From Bacteroidota bacterium (GTDB taxonomy: Bacteria > Bacteroidota > Bacteroidia > Chitinophagales > Chitinophagaceae): 64,000 bases of DNA. Where the stretch lies: positions 1-64,000 of the forward strand of contig JAFDXN010000031.1 in assembly GCA_018267915.1 (NCBI GenBank), in the 5' to 3' direction. The position numbers and the translations under genes were made by a program. Below the pieces are notes generated by a model. That model ran no database searches, had not been told where the DNA came from, and saw only the letters and a list, made by a program, of their open reading frames with translations. Shown piece by piece: positions 21,201 through 28,090 of the stretch; the stretch's first letter is position 1; every line of letters starts with the position of its first letter.

Positions 21201-21944
21201 CAGGTTGCTGGCCATCTGGTTCACGGAGTCGGTAAGGTCTTTCCACACACCACCTACCCCTTTCACTTTTGCCTGTCCCCCCAGTTTACCCTCTGTGCCC
21301 ACCTCAAGGGCCACACGCGTCACCTCCATCGAGAAGAGGTTGAGCTGCTTCACCATGTCATTCACTTCCTTGGCGATACGGGCGAATTCGCCCTGGAGAG
21401 CGTGGTCGCCTATCTGCAGGGGCATTTGTTGCGACAGGTTACCCTTTGCAACCGAACTGATAACACCCGCTATCTCGATAGTGGGGTGTACCAGGTCGGA
21501 TATCAGCATATTCAGCGACTCCAGGCCGGTGCTCCAGGCGCCCTTGTCGAAAGGCACTTCCAGCCTATGTGTCAGCTTACCCTGTTTTCCGATGGTGTTA
21601 CTTGCCTTGGTGAACTCGTGCGTCATCTTTTCATTCATTGAGATGATCTCGTTCAGCGTATCGCATATCTTGCCGGTGATGCCTACCTGGTCTATCGGCA
21701 TGCGCACACTGAAGTTGCCGTTGCGCACCTCCATGAGCACCTTCAGCAGCTCTTTGTCAAGTATTTCCGCGGGTGCCGGATCGTAGCTATCTTTTTTGGG
21801 CTTAATTTCCCCATTTTTGCGCCTGGGCTTTTTCCCGTTTTGGGGTGGTATAAGTACCTGCACATCATCATCGATGTCGGTTTTCAGTTCAGGTAATGTG
21901 GCTTCGTTTTCCAGCCCTTCGAGGTTGTCGATTTCTGTACTCAT
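15243..21944 (-). CDS. giant cytosolic poly-HAMP hybrid histidine kinase (12 HAMP repeats, GAF, HisKA, HATPase, 3 REC)
   Basis: A 2233-residue hybrid kinase. After an acidic, then basic N-terminus come two or more divergent HAMP-like units (residues 65-200). Twelve near-identical 92-residue repeats follow (about 207-1305), each holding [19 protein letters not shown], [18 protein letters not shown] and GDLSxKITVxVxGEIxELK blocks. This is the repeat of fungal group III (Nik1/Os-1) osmosensing kinases. A GAF domain (about 1325-1480), a long coiled coil, HisKA with His1553 ([10 protein letters not shown]), HATPase_c ([13 protein letters not shown]) and three receiver domains follow; the last has Asp2164 in [11 protein letters not shown]. 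No transmembrane helix or signal peptide is visible, so the sensor is cytosolic. It is the first gene of an operon with the receiver-kinase. The stimulus is unknown. Confidence 0.94.
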   Translation of the reverse strand: MSTEIDNLEGLENEATLPELKTDIDDDVQVLIPPQNGKKPRRKNGEIKPKKDSYDPAPAEILDKELLKVLMEVRNGNFSVRMPIDQVGITGKICDTLNEIISMNEKMTHEFTKASNTIGKQGKLTHRLEVPFDKGAWSTGLESLNMLISDLVHPTIEIAGVISSVAKGNLSQQMPLQIGDHALQGEFARIAKEVNDMVKQLNLFSMEVTRVALEVGTEGKLGGQAKVKGVGGVWKDLTDSVNQMASNLTAQVRNIAEVTTAVAKGDLGRKITVDVKGEILELKNTINTMVDQLNSFSSEVTRVALEVGTEGKLGGQAQVKGVAGTWKDLTDSVNQMASNLTGQVRNIAEVTTAVARGDLSKKITVDVKGEISELKNTINTMVDQLNSFSAEVTRVAREVGSEGKLGGQAEVKGVAGVWKDLTDSVNQMGSNLTAQVRNIAEVTTAVAKGDLGRKITVDVKGEILELKNTINTMVDQLNSFGSEVTRVAREVGSEGKLGGQATVEGVGGVWKDLTDSVNQMAGNLTAQVRNIADVTTAVANGDLSKKITVDVQGEILELKKTINTMVDQLNSFGSEVTRVAREVGSEGKLGGQATVKGVGGVWKDLTYSVNQMASNLTNQVRNIAEVTTAVANGDLSKKITVPVEGEILELKNTINTMVDQLNSFASEVTRVALEVGTEGKLGGQAKVKGVGGVWKGLTDSVNQMGSNLTAQVRNIAEVTTAVANGDLSKKITVNVQGEILDLKKTINTMVDQLNSFASEVTRVALEVGTEGKLGGQAKVQGVGGTWKDLTDSVNQMGSNLTAQVRNIAEVTTAVAKGDLSRKITVDVKGEILELKNTINTMVDQLNSFGSEVTRVAREVGSEGKLGGQADVPGVGGTWKDLTDSVNIMASNLTAQVRNIAEVTTAVANGDLSRKIEVDVRGEILELKNTINTMVEQLRAFASEVTRVAREVGTEGKLGGQANVPGVGGTWKDLTDSVNLMAGNLTDQVRNIADVAIAVANGDMSRKITVDVRGEILQLKETLNTMVDQLRAFASEVTRVAREVGTDGKLGGQAFVPGVAGTWKDLTDSVNQMTGNLTSQVRNIAEVTKAVASGDLSKKVTIDVKGEIFDLKNTINTMVDQLNSFAFEVTRVAREVGTEGKLGGQAEVKGVAGTWKDLTDSVNMMASNLTSQVRGIAKVVTSVATGNLKQKLSISSRGEVAQLTDTINEMIDTLAVFADQVTTVAREVGVDGRLGGQANVPGASGIWKNLTENVNQLAQNLTTQVRAISEVASAVTKGDLTRMIRVEAKGEVEELKDTINQMIANLKETTLRNQEQDWLKSNLAKFTQMLQGQKDLNTVTRRILSELAQVVNAQHGMFYILEQDEATQDSILKLFAAYAYKNELNIKKQFMLGEGLVGQVAIEKERILLSNVPGDYVKISSGLGEAKPMNLIVLPVLFETEIKAVIELASFESFNETHLDFLGQLTESIGIVLNTIETNSRTEHLLEQSQSLTEELRRTNDELQDKAHLLVKQKEEVENKNKEVEEARKSLEEKAEQLTLTSKYKSEFLANMSHELRTPLNSLLILAQQLFENHEGNLTEKQVRYAKTIHSCGDDLIQLINDILDLSKIESGYITADFITVRLNEITSFVETTFKHVSESKNLKFSIDIDNKLPDIIETDVQRLNQILKNLLSNAFKFTEKGEVKLKIFESEKGWRSGNPSLDNARRVVAFEIRDTGIGISKDKQNIIFEAFQQAEGSTSRKYGGTGLGLSISRGLADLLGGSIELESEVGFGSSFTLYLPMDYNPNLVKKEKPSSLVISEYELAQNEEKIAIQTVKLPERDLEGVNEIINEAGDDRNNISLGDKVVLVIEDDLRFAKIMIEKAHELELKVVVATNFGEVFDMVNKYTPTAVTLDVKLPDASGWKILDLFKNDMNFRHIPVHLISGEENRLLAMKRGARSFHQKPLKNEALSILFTDIVEFNTRTPKSLLIVEDNEIDSSQIAKILENGELIDITIASTGKEAIELLSNNVYDCVTVDYMLPDFAGMDFIMEINNVKKQQLMPVIIYSAKDFSPKEKTQLKQYANRVILKNVNSLELLLEETVMLLHLNHKDLLPEKRKIIENLRLKEDVLAGKNILVVDDDVRNLFALTTAFEKYNIKTITAESGQEAINILGENSGIDMVLMDIMMPEMDGYETTQKIRREHKNSNLPIIAVTAKAMKGDREKCIEAGASDYITKPVKIDQLLSLMRVWLYK
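18029..21326 (-). repeat. twelve tandem 276-bp repeats encoding HAMP modules
   Basis: Within the giant kinase gene a 276-bp (92-codon) unit recurs twelve times head to tail. The period is seen directly: EVTRV begins at residue 207 and again at 299. Units differ mostly at a few codons (Ala/Arg after TRVA, Thr/Ser in GTEGK/GSEGK, and the variable QAxVxGV residues). The last unit ([20 protein letters not shown]) is the most divergent. Such near-identical DNA invites unequal recombination, so copy number may vary between strains and short-read assemblies may collapse it. Confidence 0.9.
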
Positions 21945-22120
21945 GGCGTGTTGTGTGTGTTGTAGGAAAAAATTACCTGGTTACGGATCGTTTAATCAGT
22001 TAATAAAAAATTGATTATGCGCAATCCGCTGGCTGCCAAACTAAATTCCTCTCTCAGCAAAAATCAGCGGTAAAGGATGTGCCTGTAAAAACCATGCCAT
22101 GGCTGACGTAAATTCGACTG

Positions 22121-23032
22121 TTAAGCGGCGGTGTCGCCCAGCCCAGTGATCCGGTAGTGGGCGGCGTAGTGGAGCGGTTTGATGGGTTGCTTGCGAAATT
22201 GGCCCCAGACCTTCGTAAATGCTGCCCCGAAATAGAGGATAATGGAAGAGTAAAAGACAAAAAGCAGCATAAATACCATAGCGCCTGAGGCACCGTAGAT
22301 GTTGCCAATGCTATTTGCCGACAATAATAACCCGATTATGAAACGGCCAAGTCTGAACAGCAAGGCGGTTAAAATGGCGCCAACCATAGCTACGTGGCGC
22401 GGCGGACGGCCATCGGGGAGGTAGATAAACAATACAAAAAACCAAATGGCAGCGGTAGTGATCGAAGCAAGTTCGCTCAAAATGCTATTGATCTCGTGAA
22501 TGGTTTGTGGGGTTTTCATGAAGTATTGCTCCAGCAACGACTGGAATGCGTCTACGAGCAAGACCACAAGAAATAAGCAGCCTGCAAGCAAAATGATCAC
22601 TACTGAATGCAGGCGTGAGCCCATCTTGGATTTAAAACTTCTGTGCTTTTCCACGCGGATATTCCAAAGTTGATTCAAGGAGCTTTTTACAACGCGGAAT
22701 AAGGTTGTTGCGACGAATAATAGGAATATAAAGCTGGCAACTGTGACGAAATAATTTTGCTGCAGCGCTCTGAAACTTCTGATGACATTCCGTATCTGGT
22801 CAGCACTTTCGGGACCCAACACTTCACTTAGTTTGATAAACATACTACCGCCCAGGTCTCGCTGGCTGAAGAAAATGCCCAAGGTGCGGACTATTATGAT
22901 GATAATGGGAGGCAGAGCAAAAGTGGCAAAAAAGGAAGTGGCACCCGCCATGCGTATGGGGTCATTGTTAAGCAGTTCCTGCAGCGTGTCCTTTAACAGC
23001 GTCCATGCGGTGAGAAGCAGTTTTTTTATCAT
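22121..23032 (-). CDS. YihY/BrkB family inner-membrane protein
   Basis: A polytopic membrane protein of 303 residues. It has the family's opening (LLLTAWTLLKDTLQELLNNDPIRMAGATSFFATFALPPIIIIIVRT), where a cytosolic amphipathic segment precedes the first membrane helix. About six membrane helices can be drawn, including FVTVASFIFLLFVATTLF, VVIILLAGCLFLVVLLV, ITTAAIWFFVLFIYL, AMVGAILTALLFRLG and GAMVFMLLFVFYSSIILYFGA. The last is the conserved GASGA...YSSxIxYFGAxFT region. Function in the family is unsettled; the old name ribonuclease BN is wrong for these proteins. It is monocistronic and divergent from the Kdo8N operon. Confidence 0.92.
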   Translation of the reverse strand: MIKKLLLTAWTLLKDTLQELLNNDPIRMAGATSFFATFALPPIIIIIVRTLGIFFSQRDLGGSMFIKLSEVLGPESADQIRNVIRSFRALQQNYFVTVASFIFLLFVATTLFRVVKSSLNQLWNIRVEKHRSFKSKMGSRLHSVVIILLAGCLFLVVLLVDAFQSLLEQYFMKTPQTIHEINSILSELASITTAAIWFFVLFIYLPDGRPPRHVAMVGAILTALLFRLGRFIIGLLLSANSIGNIYGASGAMVFMLLFVFYSSIILYFGAAFTKVWGQFRKQPIKPLHYAAHYRITGLGDTAA

Positions 23033-23081
23033 ACTTCGTTTTACATTGTCATTCAGCAGCCTACTAAAATCAAGCCCGACA

Positions 23082-23089
23082 CAAACTTA
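23082..23089 (-). promoter_or_regulatory. candidate -7 element (TAAGTTTG) for the YihY/BrkB gene
   Basis: Read on the minus strand, 23089-23082 is TAAGTTTG, an exact TAnnTTTG match about 50 bases before the ATG at 23032. The -33 element is not convincing. Confidence 0.35.
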
Positions 23090-23166
23090 TGTAATTATAA
23101 TTAATGTAATTGATGCAATACTAGCGGCAGGCGGGCGTTTTAAACAGCTTCTTAAGCTTTAAAACG

Positions 23167-23174
23167 TACTTTTG
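23167..23174 (+). promoter_or_regulatory. candidate -7 element (TACTTTTG) of the Kdo8N operon
   Basis: An exact TAnnTTTG match lies 21 bases before the kdnA ATG, which would give a short leader. The upstream region is T-rich but has no clean TTTG at -33. Confidence 0.42.
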
Positions 23175-23195
23175 TAACCTAAAAATAAAGACAAA

Positions 23196-24407
23196 ATGCC
23201 GGGAACAGAACTATTTGGCAGTGAGGAGCGCAAGGAGATACTTGATGTGGTGGATAATGGTGTTTTATTCAGGTATGGCCATGACGCGCAGCGCAACGGT
23301 ATCTGGAAAACGCGAGAGTTTGAGGAAGAGGTGAAGAAAATAACGGGCGCGAAGTATGCCCATGCGGTGTCGAATGGCTCAGCGGCTATAGCGATTGCCC
23401 TCGCAGCCTCAGGTATCGGGGCGGGCGATGAGGTAATAGTGCCACCCTTCACATTCATAGCCAGCATCGAGGCGGTGCTGTTCCTGGGCGCAATACCCAT
23501 ATTTGCAGAGATCGATGAGACCCTTTGCCTGAGTGCTGAGGGCATAAGGAAAGCGGCAACTCCTAAAACGAAGGCGGTTTGCCTGGTGCATATGTGCGGA
23601 GGCATGGCAGATATGGATGCGATTATGCAGGCATGTAAAGAGCTAGACCTCATATTGGTTGAAGACGCGGGGCAGGCCTTCGCATCTTTTTATAAAGGAA
23701 AGGCTACAGGTTTGTTCGGCAAGGCAGGCAGCTACTCGTTCGACTTTTTTAAGATAGCAACAGCCGGCGAAGGTGGCATATTCGTGACCGACGATGAGGC
23801 TGTATATAAAATAGCAGATGCCTACTCAGATCACGGGCACAATCACGAAGGCAACAACCGCGGGATGGAACAGCACCCTGTACTTGGTTTTAACTACCGA
23901 ATCAGCGAACTACACGCAGCGGTAGCACTGGCGCAAACCCGCAAAGTGCCCCAGATACGCGAGGCTAACAGGAAGAATAAGCAAATGCTGACGGAGATAC
24001 TCGCTGAAACCGAAGGTGTTTCGTTCGCCCGGATAGCTGATCCGGAGGGTGATTCGGCTACATTCCTGAATTTTTTCCTGCCGGATACTGAAACAGCAAA
24101 ACGTACAGTAGCGGAGCTGAACAAAGCCGGTATTGGAGGCTTCAACTACTGGTATACAAACATGTACCACTTCATTAACCAGTGGGATCACCTGAAGAAT
24201 ATGCAAACGGCTGCAAAGCTGCCGGTGGAAATACTGGGTTGCCCACAGGATTACAAGACCTTGGACTTGCCAAAATCGCAGGAAGTAGTGGGCAGGTTGA
24301 TATCCTTTGGCATCCGCTGCACCTGGACGGAAGAAGAGGTAAGGATGCTGGGCGTGGGTATTTCCAATTGCGTAAAACTGGCAATGGGAGTGCCGGCTGT
24401 TGGTTAA
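23196..24407 (+). CDS. kdnA: 8-amino-3,8-dideoxy-manno-octulosonate transaminase, KdnA-like
   Basis: A DegT/DnrJ/EryC1/StrS-family PLP aminotransferase of 403 residues. PLP-site residues are visible: SNGSAAIAIAL for the phosphate, VEDAGQ with Asp157, and SFDFFKIATAGEGG with the Schiff-base Lys186. The FDFFK sequence replaces the usual F(S)xNK, a feature I associate with the KdnA group. In Shewanella, KdnB oxidises the C8 hydroxyl of Kdo and KdnA aminates the aldehyde to give Kdo8N. The identification rests mainly on context: an iron-type alcohol dehydrogenase begins 2 bases after its stop, then kdsA, a kdsC-like gene and kdsB. A different keto- or aldehydo-sugar substrate cannot be excluded. 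Confidence 0.8.
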   Translation: MPGTELFGSEERKEILDVVDNGVLFRYGHDAQRNGIWKTREFEEEVKKITGAKYAHAVSNGSAAIAIALAASGIGAGDEVIVPPFTFIASIEAVLFLGAIPIFAEIDETLCLSAEGIRKAATPKTKAVCLVHMCGGMADMDAIMQACKELDLILVEDAGQAFASFYKGKATGLFGKAGSYSFDFFKIATAGEGGIFVTDDEAVYKIADAYSDHGHNHEGNNRGMEQHPVLGFNYRISELHAAVALAQTRKVPQIREANRKNKQMLTEILAETEGVSFARIADPEGDSATFLNFFLPDTETAKRTVAELNKAGIGGFNYWYTNMYHFINQWDHLKNMQTAAKLPVEILGCPQDYKTLDLPKSQEVVGRLISFGIRCTWTEEEVRMLGVGISNCVKLAMGVPAVG

Positions 24408-24409
24408 AG

Positions 24410-25489
24410 ATGTACAAGAATTTTAAGAATATCGAGAAGGTAGTTTTCGGGAGGGGAAGTTTTGATATGATGGACAGCATTCTTGCAGAGCGCAGGAATG
24501 ACAATGCGGGTTTTATCCTCTTCGTAGTGGATGATTACTTTAATGGCAAAGAGCTTGCAAAGCGGATACCCGTTAAGGACGGCGACATCGTTAGGTATAT
24601 CGATGTGGATCCGAACGAACCGACGACGGACCAAATAGATACCCTACGCGATGAGGTGATGGCTGTAAAAGGCATGCCTGCAGGGGTGGTGGGTATAGGC
24701 GGTGGAAGTATTATGGATATCGCCAAGGCAGTATCACTGATGTTTACTAATGAGGGATCTTCTACGCAATACCAGGGCCTGAACCTGATTAAAAAGCCGG
24801 GCATTTACCATTTAGGTGTCCCGACAATATCAGGCACAGGTGCCGAAGTGTCAATGACCGCTGTGCTTACCGGTCCGGAAAAGAAACTGGGACTAAAGTG
24901 TGACTGGACCGTATTTAACCAGATGATACTGGACCCTGAGCTTATAGCGAGCGTGCCAACTGACAAGTGGTTTTATACCGGTATGGATACATATATACAT
25001 TGTATCGAATCCGAAAATGGTATACTTAACAATGCGTACAGCCATGCTTATGCGGAGCAGTCGCTGAAGCTGTGCAGGGAGATATACCTTGGTGAAAATG
25101 CCGGACAGACGGCAGAGAACGATGACAAACTAATGGTTGCCTCGATGATGGGCGGTCTGAGCCTCACCTACTCGGAAGTGGGTGTGTGCCACGCGCTATC
25201 GTATGGGCTTTCTAAAATATTCGGCGAGAAACACTGCTATGCAAATTGCCTGGCTTTCCAGCACCTTGAGGATTACTATCACGAGGGCGTGAGAGAATTT
25301 AAGCAGATGCTGGTGAAGCATAATGTAGTGTTGCCGCAGGGCCTGAGCAAAAGCTGGACCGATGAACAAATAACGGCAATGGCGCACGTGGCCTATAACC
25401 TGCACCATATGTGGAACCATGCGATCGGTACTGATTGGAAGGAGAAGATCACCATTGAAACCATCAAGCAACTTTACGAAAGAATGTAA
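24410..25489 (+). CDS. kdnB: Kdo 8-oxidase, KdnB-like iron-containing alcohol dehydrogenase
   Basis: A group III metal-dependent alcohol dehydrogenase of 359 residues. The nucleotide site motif GIGGGSIMDIAKAVS and PTISGTGAEVS are present. The metal ligands are visible as Asp and His in GMDTYIHCIES, His in VCHALSYG and His in MWNHAIG. The proposed role is oxidation of the C8 alcohol of Kdo to the aldehyde used by KdnA. I start it at the ATG at 24410 (MYKNFKNIEKVVFGRGSF), the standard family N-terminus and 2 bases after the kdnA stop. A frame extends back to 24182 but lies inside kdnA. kdsA begins 2 bases after its stop. Confidence 0.82.
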   Translation: MYKNFKNIEKVVFGRGSFDMMDSILAERRNDNAGFILFVVDDYFNGKELAKRIPVKDGDIVRYIDVDPNEPTTDQIDTLRDEVMAVKGMPAGVVGIGGGSIMDIAKAVSLMFTNEGSSTQYQGLNLIKKPGIYHLGVPTISGTGAEVSMTAVLTGPEKKLGLKCDWTVFNQMILDPELIASVPTDKWFYTGMDTYIHCIESENGILNNAYSHAYAEQSLKLCREIYLGENAGQTAENDDKLMVASMMGGLSLTYSEVGVCHALSYGLSKIFGEKHCYANCLAFQHLEDYYHEGVREFKQMLVKHNVVLPQGLSKSWTDEQITAMAHVAYNLHHMWNHAIGTDWKEKITIETIKQLYERM

Positions 25490-25491
25490 TT

Positions 25492-26325
25492 ATGAGCGCT
25501 AAGAAAATAAACGTAGGTAGTATAGAGTGTGGTGCAGATGAGCTGTTCCTGATCTCAGGTCCTTGCGTGATAGAGGATGAAACTACCATGATGAAGACAG
25601 CGGAGACACTTAAGGAAGTAAGTGGCCGGCTGAATATCCCTGTGATATATAAGTCATCTTTTACCAAGGACAACCGCAGCAGCCTGAAATATTATGATGG
25701 CCCCGGGCTGGAAAAAGGCGTGAAGATATTAGCGAAGATCAAAGAGCAATTTGGTTTTCCCGTATTGACGGATATACATTATCCCGACCAGGCGGCGCCT
25801 GCTGCCGAGGTTTGCGATGTGTTGCAGATACCAGCTTATCTATGCATGCAGTCAGGCCTTTTAACTGCTGCCGCAAAGACCGGCGCTGTGATCAATATAA
25901 AACACGGCCAATTCCTGGCTCCTGAAAATATGAAGCACCCGGTGGGTAAGTGTGTGGATGCAGGCAATGATAAGATCATTCTTACAGAGCGCGGCTATAC
26001 CATGGGATATAATGATCTTGTGGTGGACCCTCGCAGTTTCTATCATATGGCGCAACTGGGTTATCCTGTGGTATTCGACATTACCCATTCCATCCGCAAG
26101 TATGGCATACCGAGTGCAGATGCTAAAGGCGGTGCAAGGGAGTTTCTGCCTGTATTAAGCAGGGCAGGTGTAGCCTCGGGCGTGGACGGTGTATTTATAG
26201 AAACCCACCCGGAACCAGAAAAAGCGCTTTGCGATGCCGCCAGCCAGTTATGTGTTTATGATCTAGAAGAGTTTATGAAGCCGTTACTGGAACTGCACGC
26301 TTTGGAAGTGAAATACAGGAAATAG
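25492..26325 (+). CDS. kdsA: 3-deoxy-8-phosphooctulonate synthase (Kdo-8-phosphate synthase)
   Basis: KdsA condenses phosphoenolpyruvate with D-arabinose 5-phosphate to give Kdo 8-phosphate, the entry step to the LPS inner-core sugar. The 277-residue TIM barrel has LISGPCVIEDE near the N-terminus, with Cys25 where metal-dependent KdsA enzymes have their metal-binding cysteine (E. coli KdsA has Asn). The KSSFTKDNRSS loop, LTDIHYP, IKHGQFLAPENM and the closing FIETHPEPEKALCD motif are also present. It is therefore the metallo class. Its substrate arabinose 5-phosphate has to come from somewhere, and no SIS-domain isomerase is in this operon; see the transaldolase-CBS gene downstream. Confidence 0.95.
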   Translation: MSAKKINVGSIECGADELFLISGPCVIEDETTMMKTAETLKEVSGRLNIPVIYKSSFTKDNRSSLKYYDGPGLEKGVKILAKIKEQFGFPVLTDIHYPDQAAPAAEVCDVLQIPAYLCMQSGLLTAAAKTGAVINIKHGQFLAPENMKHPVGKCVDAGNDKIILTERGYTMGYNDLVVDPRSFYHMAQLGYPVVFDITHSIRKYGIPSADAKGGAREFLPVLSRAGVASGVDGVFIETHPEPEKALCDAASQLCVYDLEEFMKPLLELHALEVKYRK

Positions 26326-26331
26326 GGAGGA

Positions 26332-26363
26332 TTTGCTTTGTACGTATAAAAATAATAACTTTG
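26332..26363 (+). promoter_or_regulatory. internal promoter for the toxin-antitoxin pair (TTTG N20 TAACTTTG)
   Basis: TTTG at 26332-26335 is separated by 20 bases from an exact TAnnTTTG match, TAACTTTG, at 26356-26363. It begins 7 bases after the kdsA stop and fires into the antitoxin gene, so the pair probably has its own transcription inside the LPS operon. Confidence 0.5.
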
Positions 26364-26370
26364 TCGTATA

Positions 26371-26379
26371 AAAGGAGGT
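26371..26379 (+). promoter_or_regulatory. consensus Shine-Dalgarno sequence of the antitoxin gene
   Basis: aaaggaggt lies 4 bases before the ATG at 26384. It is a perfect anti-16S match, whereas most genes in this window have no recognisable Shine-Dalgarno sequence, as usual in Bacteroidota. Confidence 0.6.
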
Positions 26380-26383
26380 AGGT

Positions 26384-26644
26384 ATGGATGCAAAGATAAC
26401 TATGAGCTTTGATGCGAGCGTAATAGATAAGGCGAAAGAATATGCGGAGAACCATGGCATGAGCCTCAGCAGGCTGACGGAAGTATTGCTCCGGAAAGTG
26501 GTTGCAGGCAATTATCGTAATATAGAAGACATGCCCGTTGCAGATTGGGTTACGATGGTATCCGAAGGTGAAGTGGAATACCATACCCGCTCGCGCAGCC
26601 GCAAGAAGCTAAAAGATGAATACTATAATGACAAGAAAAAATGA
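26384..26644 (+). CDS. DUF6364-like antitoxin of a type II toxin-antitoxin pair
   Basis: An 86-residue protein with a ribbon-helix-helix-like start (MDAKITMSFDASVIDKAKEYAENHGMSLSRLTEVLLRKVV), as in the DUF6364 antitoxins of Bacteroidota. The beta strand at residues 3-10 and the two helices would form the DNA-binding dimer, and the charged C-terminus (SRSRKKLKDEYYNDKKK) would wrap the toxin. Its stop overlaps the toxin start in an ATGA (26641-26644), the usual coupling for these pairs. It probably represses its own promoter at 26332-26363 (inference). Confidence 0.82.
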   Translation: MDAKITMSFDASVIDKAKEYAENHGMSLSRLTEVLLRKVVAGNYRNIEDMPVADWVTMVSEGEVEYHTRSRSRKKLKDEYYNDKKK

Positions 26645-27057
26645 GGCTATTTCTTGACGCAAACGTGCTGGTTTCGGTGCTGAACAAGGAATACCCTATT
26701 TATCCATATACGGCAAGAGTTCTAAGCCTGGCGGATAACAAAAAATATACCCTGATCACTTCCTCTACCTGCCTTGCTATCGCTTTTTATTTTGCATCGA
26801 AAAAGCACGGGGAAAAGGAAGCGAAAAGTAAGATAAGCCTGTTGCTTGAGCATATTGATGTGGCCGACTGCGGAAAAAAAGAAGCAGTGCTGGCTGCGGG
26901 GAATAAGAAGATACATGACTTTGAGGACGGGCTGCAATATTATGCTGCGAAAAATTCAAAATGCAGTTGTATCATTACTAGCGACCTGGACGATTTTTAT
27001 TTTTCGGAGCTGGACGTTTTTGAACCCGAAGTTTTTTTAAGAAAGTATATAAAGTAA
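26641..27057 (+). CDS. PIN-domain ribonuclease toxin (VapC-like)
   Basis: A 138-residue PIN domain. The acidic active site is complete: Asp6 in RLFLDANVL, the Asp93/Glu95/Asp96 group in HDFEDGLQYYAA, and Asp115 in IITSDLDDF. PIN toxins cleave tRNA or rRNA in a metal-dependent way; the target here is unknown. It is coupled to the upstream DUF6364-like antitoxin. The pair splits the Kdo operon between kdsA and the transaldolase-CBS gene, with only 19 bases before the latter, so read-through from the toxin-antitoxin promoter could also express the downstream LPS genes. Confidence 0.85.
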   Translation: MRLFLDANVLVSVLNKEYPIYPYTARVLSLADNKKYTLITSSTCLAIAFYFASKKHGEKEAKSKISLLLEHIDVADCGKKEAVLAAGNKKIHDFEDGLQYYAAKNSKCSCIITSDLDDFYFSELDVFEPEVFLRKYIK

Positions 27058-27076
27058 ACACAGTAATAAACGATAC

Positions 27077-28090
27077 ATGGAATTATATCTTGATTCTGCT
27101 AACCTTAAGGAGATAGAAGAAGGTTTTAAGCTAGGTTTCCTTAACGGGCTCACTACAACGCCGACATTCATGCAGCGCGAAGGTATTACCGACATCGACG
27201 GTACTATTGTAAAGCTGAGCAAAATGGTGCCTGTGCTGCAAATAGAAGCGCTGGGCAACACGGCCGAAGAAATACTGAAAGAAGCTCGCCGCCAGCTTGA
27301 CCTTGGCCTCGATCCTAAGAGAACGGTGTTTAAGATACCTGTATCGCTGGAGGGCGTAAGAGCATGTCACCTGCTCCGAAACGAGGGGCTACTGGTGAAT
27401 ATCCATCTTGTGTATACCCTGCAACAGGCTTATATGGCCATGCACGCAGGGGCATCTTATGTATGTCCGCTGGTTGGTCGCCTGCAAGACCAGGGCCACG
27501 ATGCCCTGGCACTGGTAGAACAGTGTGTAAACGCGGTGTACCAATACGGTTACGACACCAAGATCATGTTCAGCTCGGTGCGCAATGTAGAGCACGTGCG
27601 TAATGCGATTAATATTGGCGTGCATACCATTACTGTTCCGCTGAAAATATTGAAGGCGCTTACAGAAAATAATTTCACCACGCTTGGTACCGAGCAATTT
27701 ATCAGCGATACACGCCTGATGACAGTGCGTGTTAAAGACGCAATCAATGGTACCAACCCAATTGTACCGGCCGATGCTAATCTGAAGGACGCTATTGTGA
27801 AAATGACAAGCTATGGCTTCGGGGCTATCACAGTTACGAATGGCGACGGTAGCCTTAAAGGTGTGTTCACCGATGGTGACCTGCGCAGACTATTGCAAAA
27901 TGAAGGCGAGCATATCCTGGACAAAAAGCTAGGTGACATGGAATATAAGACTCCCATCAGCATAGATGCAAATATGTTGCTGAACGATGCTGCGGTGCTG
28001 TTTAAAAAGACCAATGTAGATACCATACTGGTAACAGATAACGGCAGGCCCTTTGGCATGCTGGATATCCAGGACCTCAAAGAAGATTAA
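27077..28090 (+). CDS. transaldolase/fructose-6-phosphate-aldolase-like barrel fused to a CBS pair
   Basis: A 337-residue two-domain protein. Residues 1-215 are a small transaldolase-family TIM barrel (MELYLDSANLKEIEEG, FKIPVSLEGV with Schiff-base Lys86, YVCPLVGRLQDQGHDA). Asp6 and Glu57 are kept. The usual Asn of TTNP is Thr28, and the usual Thr of NVTL is His (NIHL). Residues 220-337 are two CBS domains with GVFTDGDLRRLL, the signature seen in the CBS part of arabinose-5-phosphate isomerase KdsD. Position between kdsA and kdsC, and the absence of a SIS isomerase, suggest that it supplies arabinose 5-phosphate by aldol chemistry (inference). It overlaps the kdsC-like gene by 1 base. Confidence 0.85.
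   Translation: MELYLDSANLKEIEEGFKLGFLNGLTTTPTFMQREGITDIDGTIVKLSKMVPVLQIEALGNTAEEILKEARRQLDLGLDPKRTVFKIPVSLEGVRACHLLRNEGLLVNIHLVYTLQQAYMAMHAGASYVCPLVGRLQDQGHDALALVEQCVNAVYQYGYDTKIMFSSVRNVEHVRNAINIGVHTITVPLKILKALTENNFTTLGTEQFISDTRLMTVRVKDAINGTNPIVPADANLKDAIVKMTSYGFGAITVTNGDGSLKGVFTDGDLRRLLQNEGEHILDKKLGDMEYKTPISIDANMLLNDAAVLFKKTNVDTILVTDNGRPFGMLDIQDLKED

Noticed and set aside
18029..21326. Regular repeats considered as a CRISPR array or satellite DNA
   Set aside because: The unit is 276 bp with no separate spacers, is in frame throughout, and encodes a known protein module.
18937..21786. Several long plus-strand reading frames (up to 552 codons) opposite the HAMP repeats
   Set aside because: They arise because the 276-bp repeat happens to be open in antisense frames; the translations are repetitive, rich in Ser/Pro/Thr/Arg or His, and match no protein family. 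The minus strand encodes a coherent kinase.
24182..24409. Longer N-terminus for the KdnB-like dehydrogenase
   Set aside because: This part lies entirely inside kdnA and has no similarity to the family; the ATG at 24410 gives the standard start.
27077..28090. Calling the transaldolase-CBS gene simply a pentose-phosphate transaldolase
   Set aside because: The CBS fusion, the altered active site and the position between kdsA and kdsC argue against a housekeeping transaldolase.
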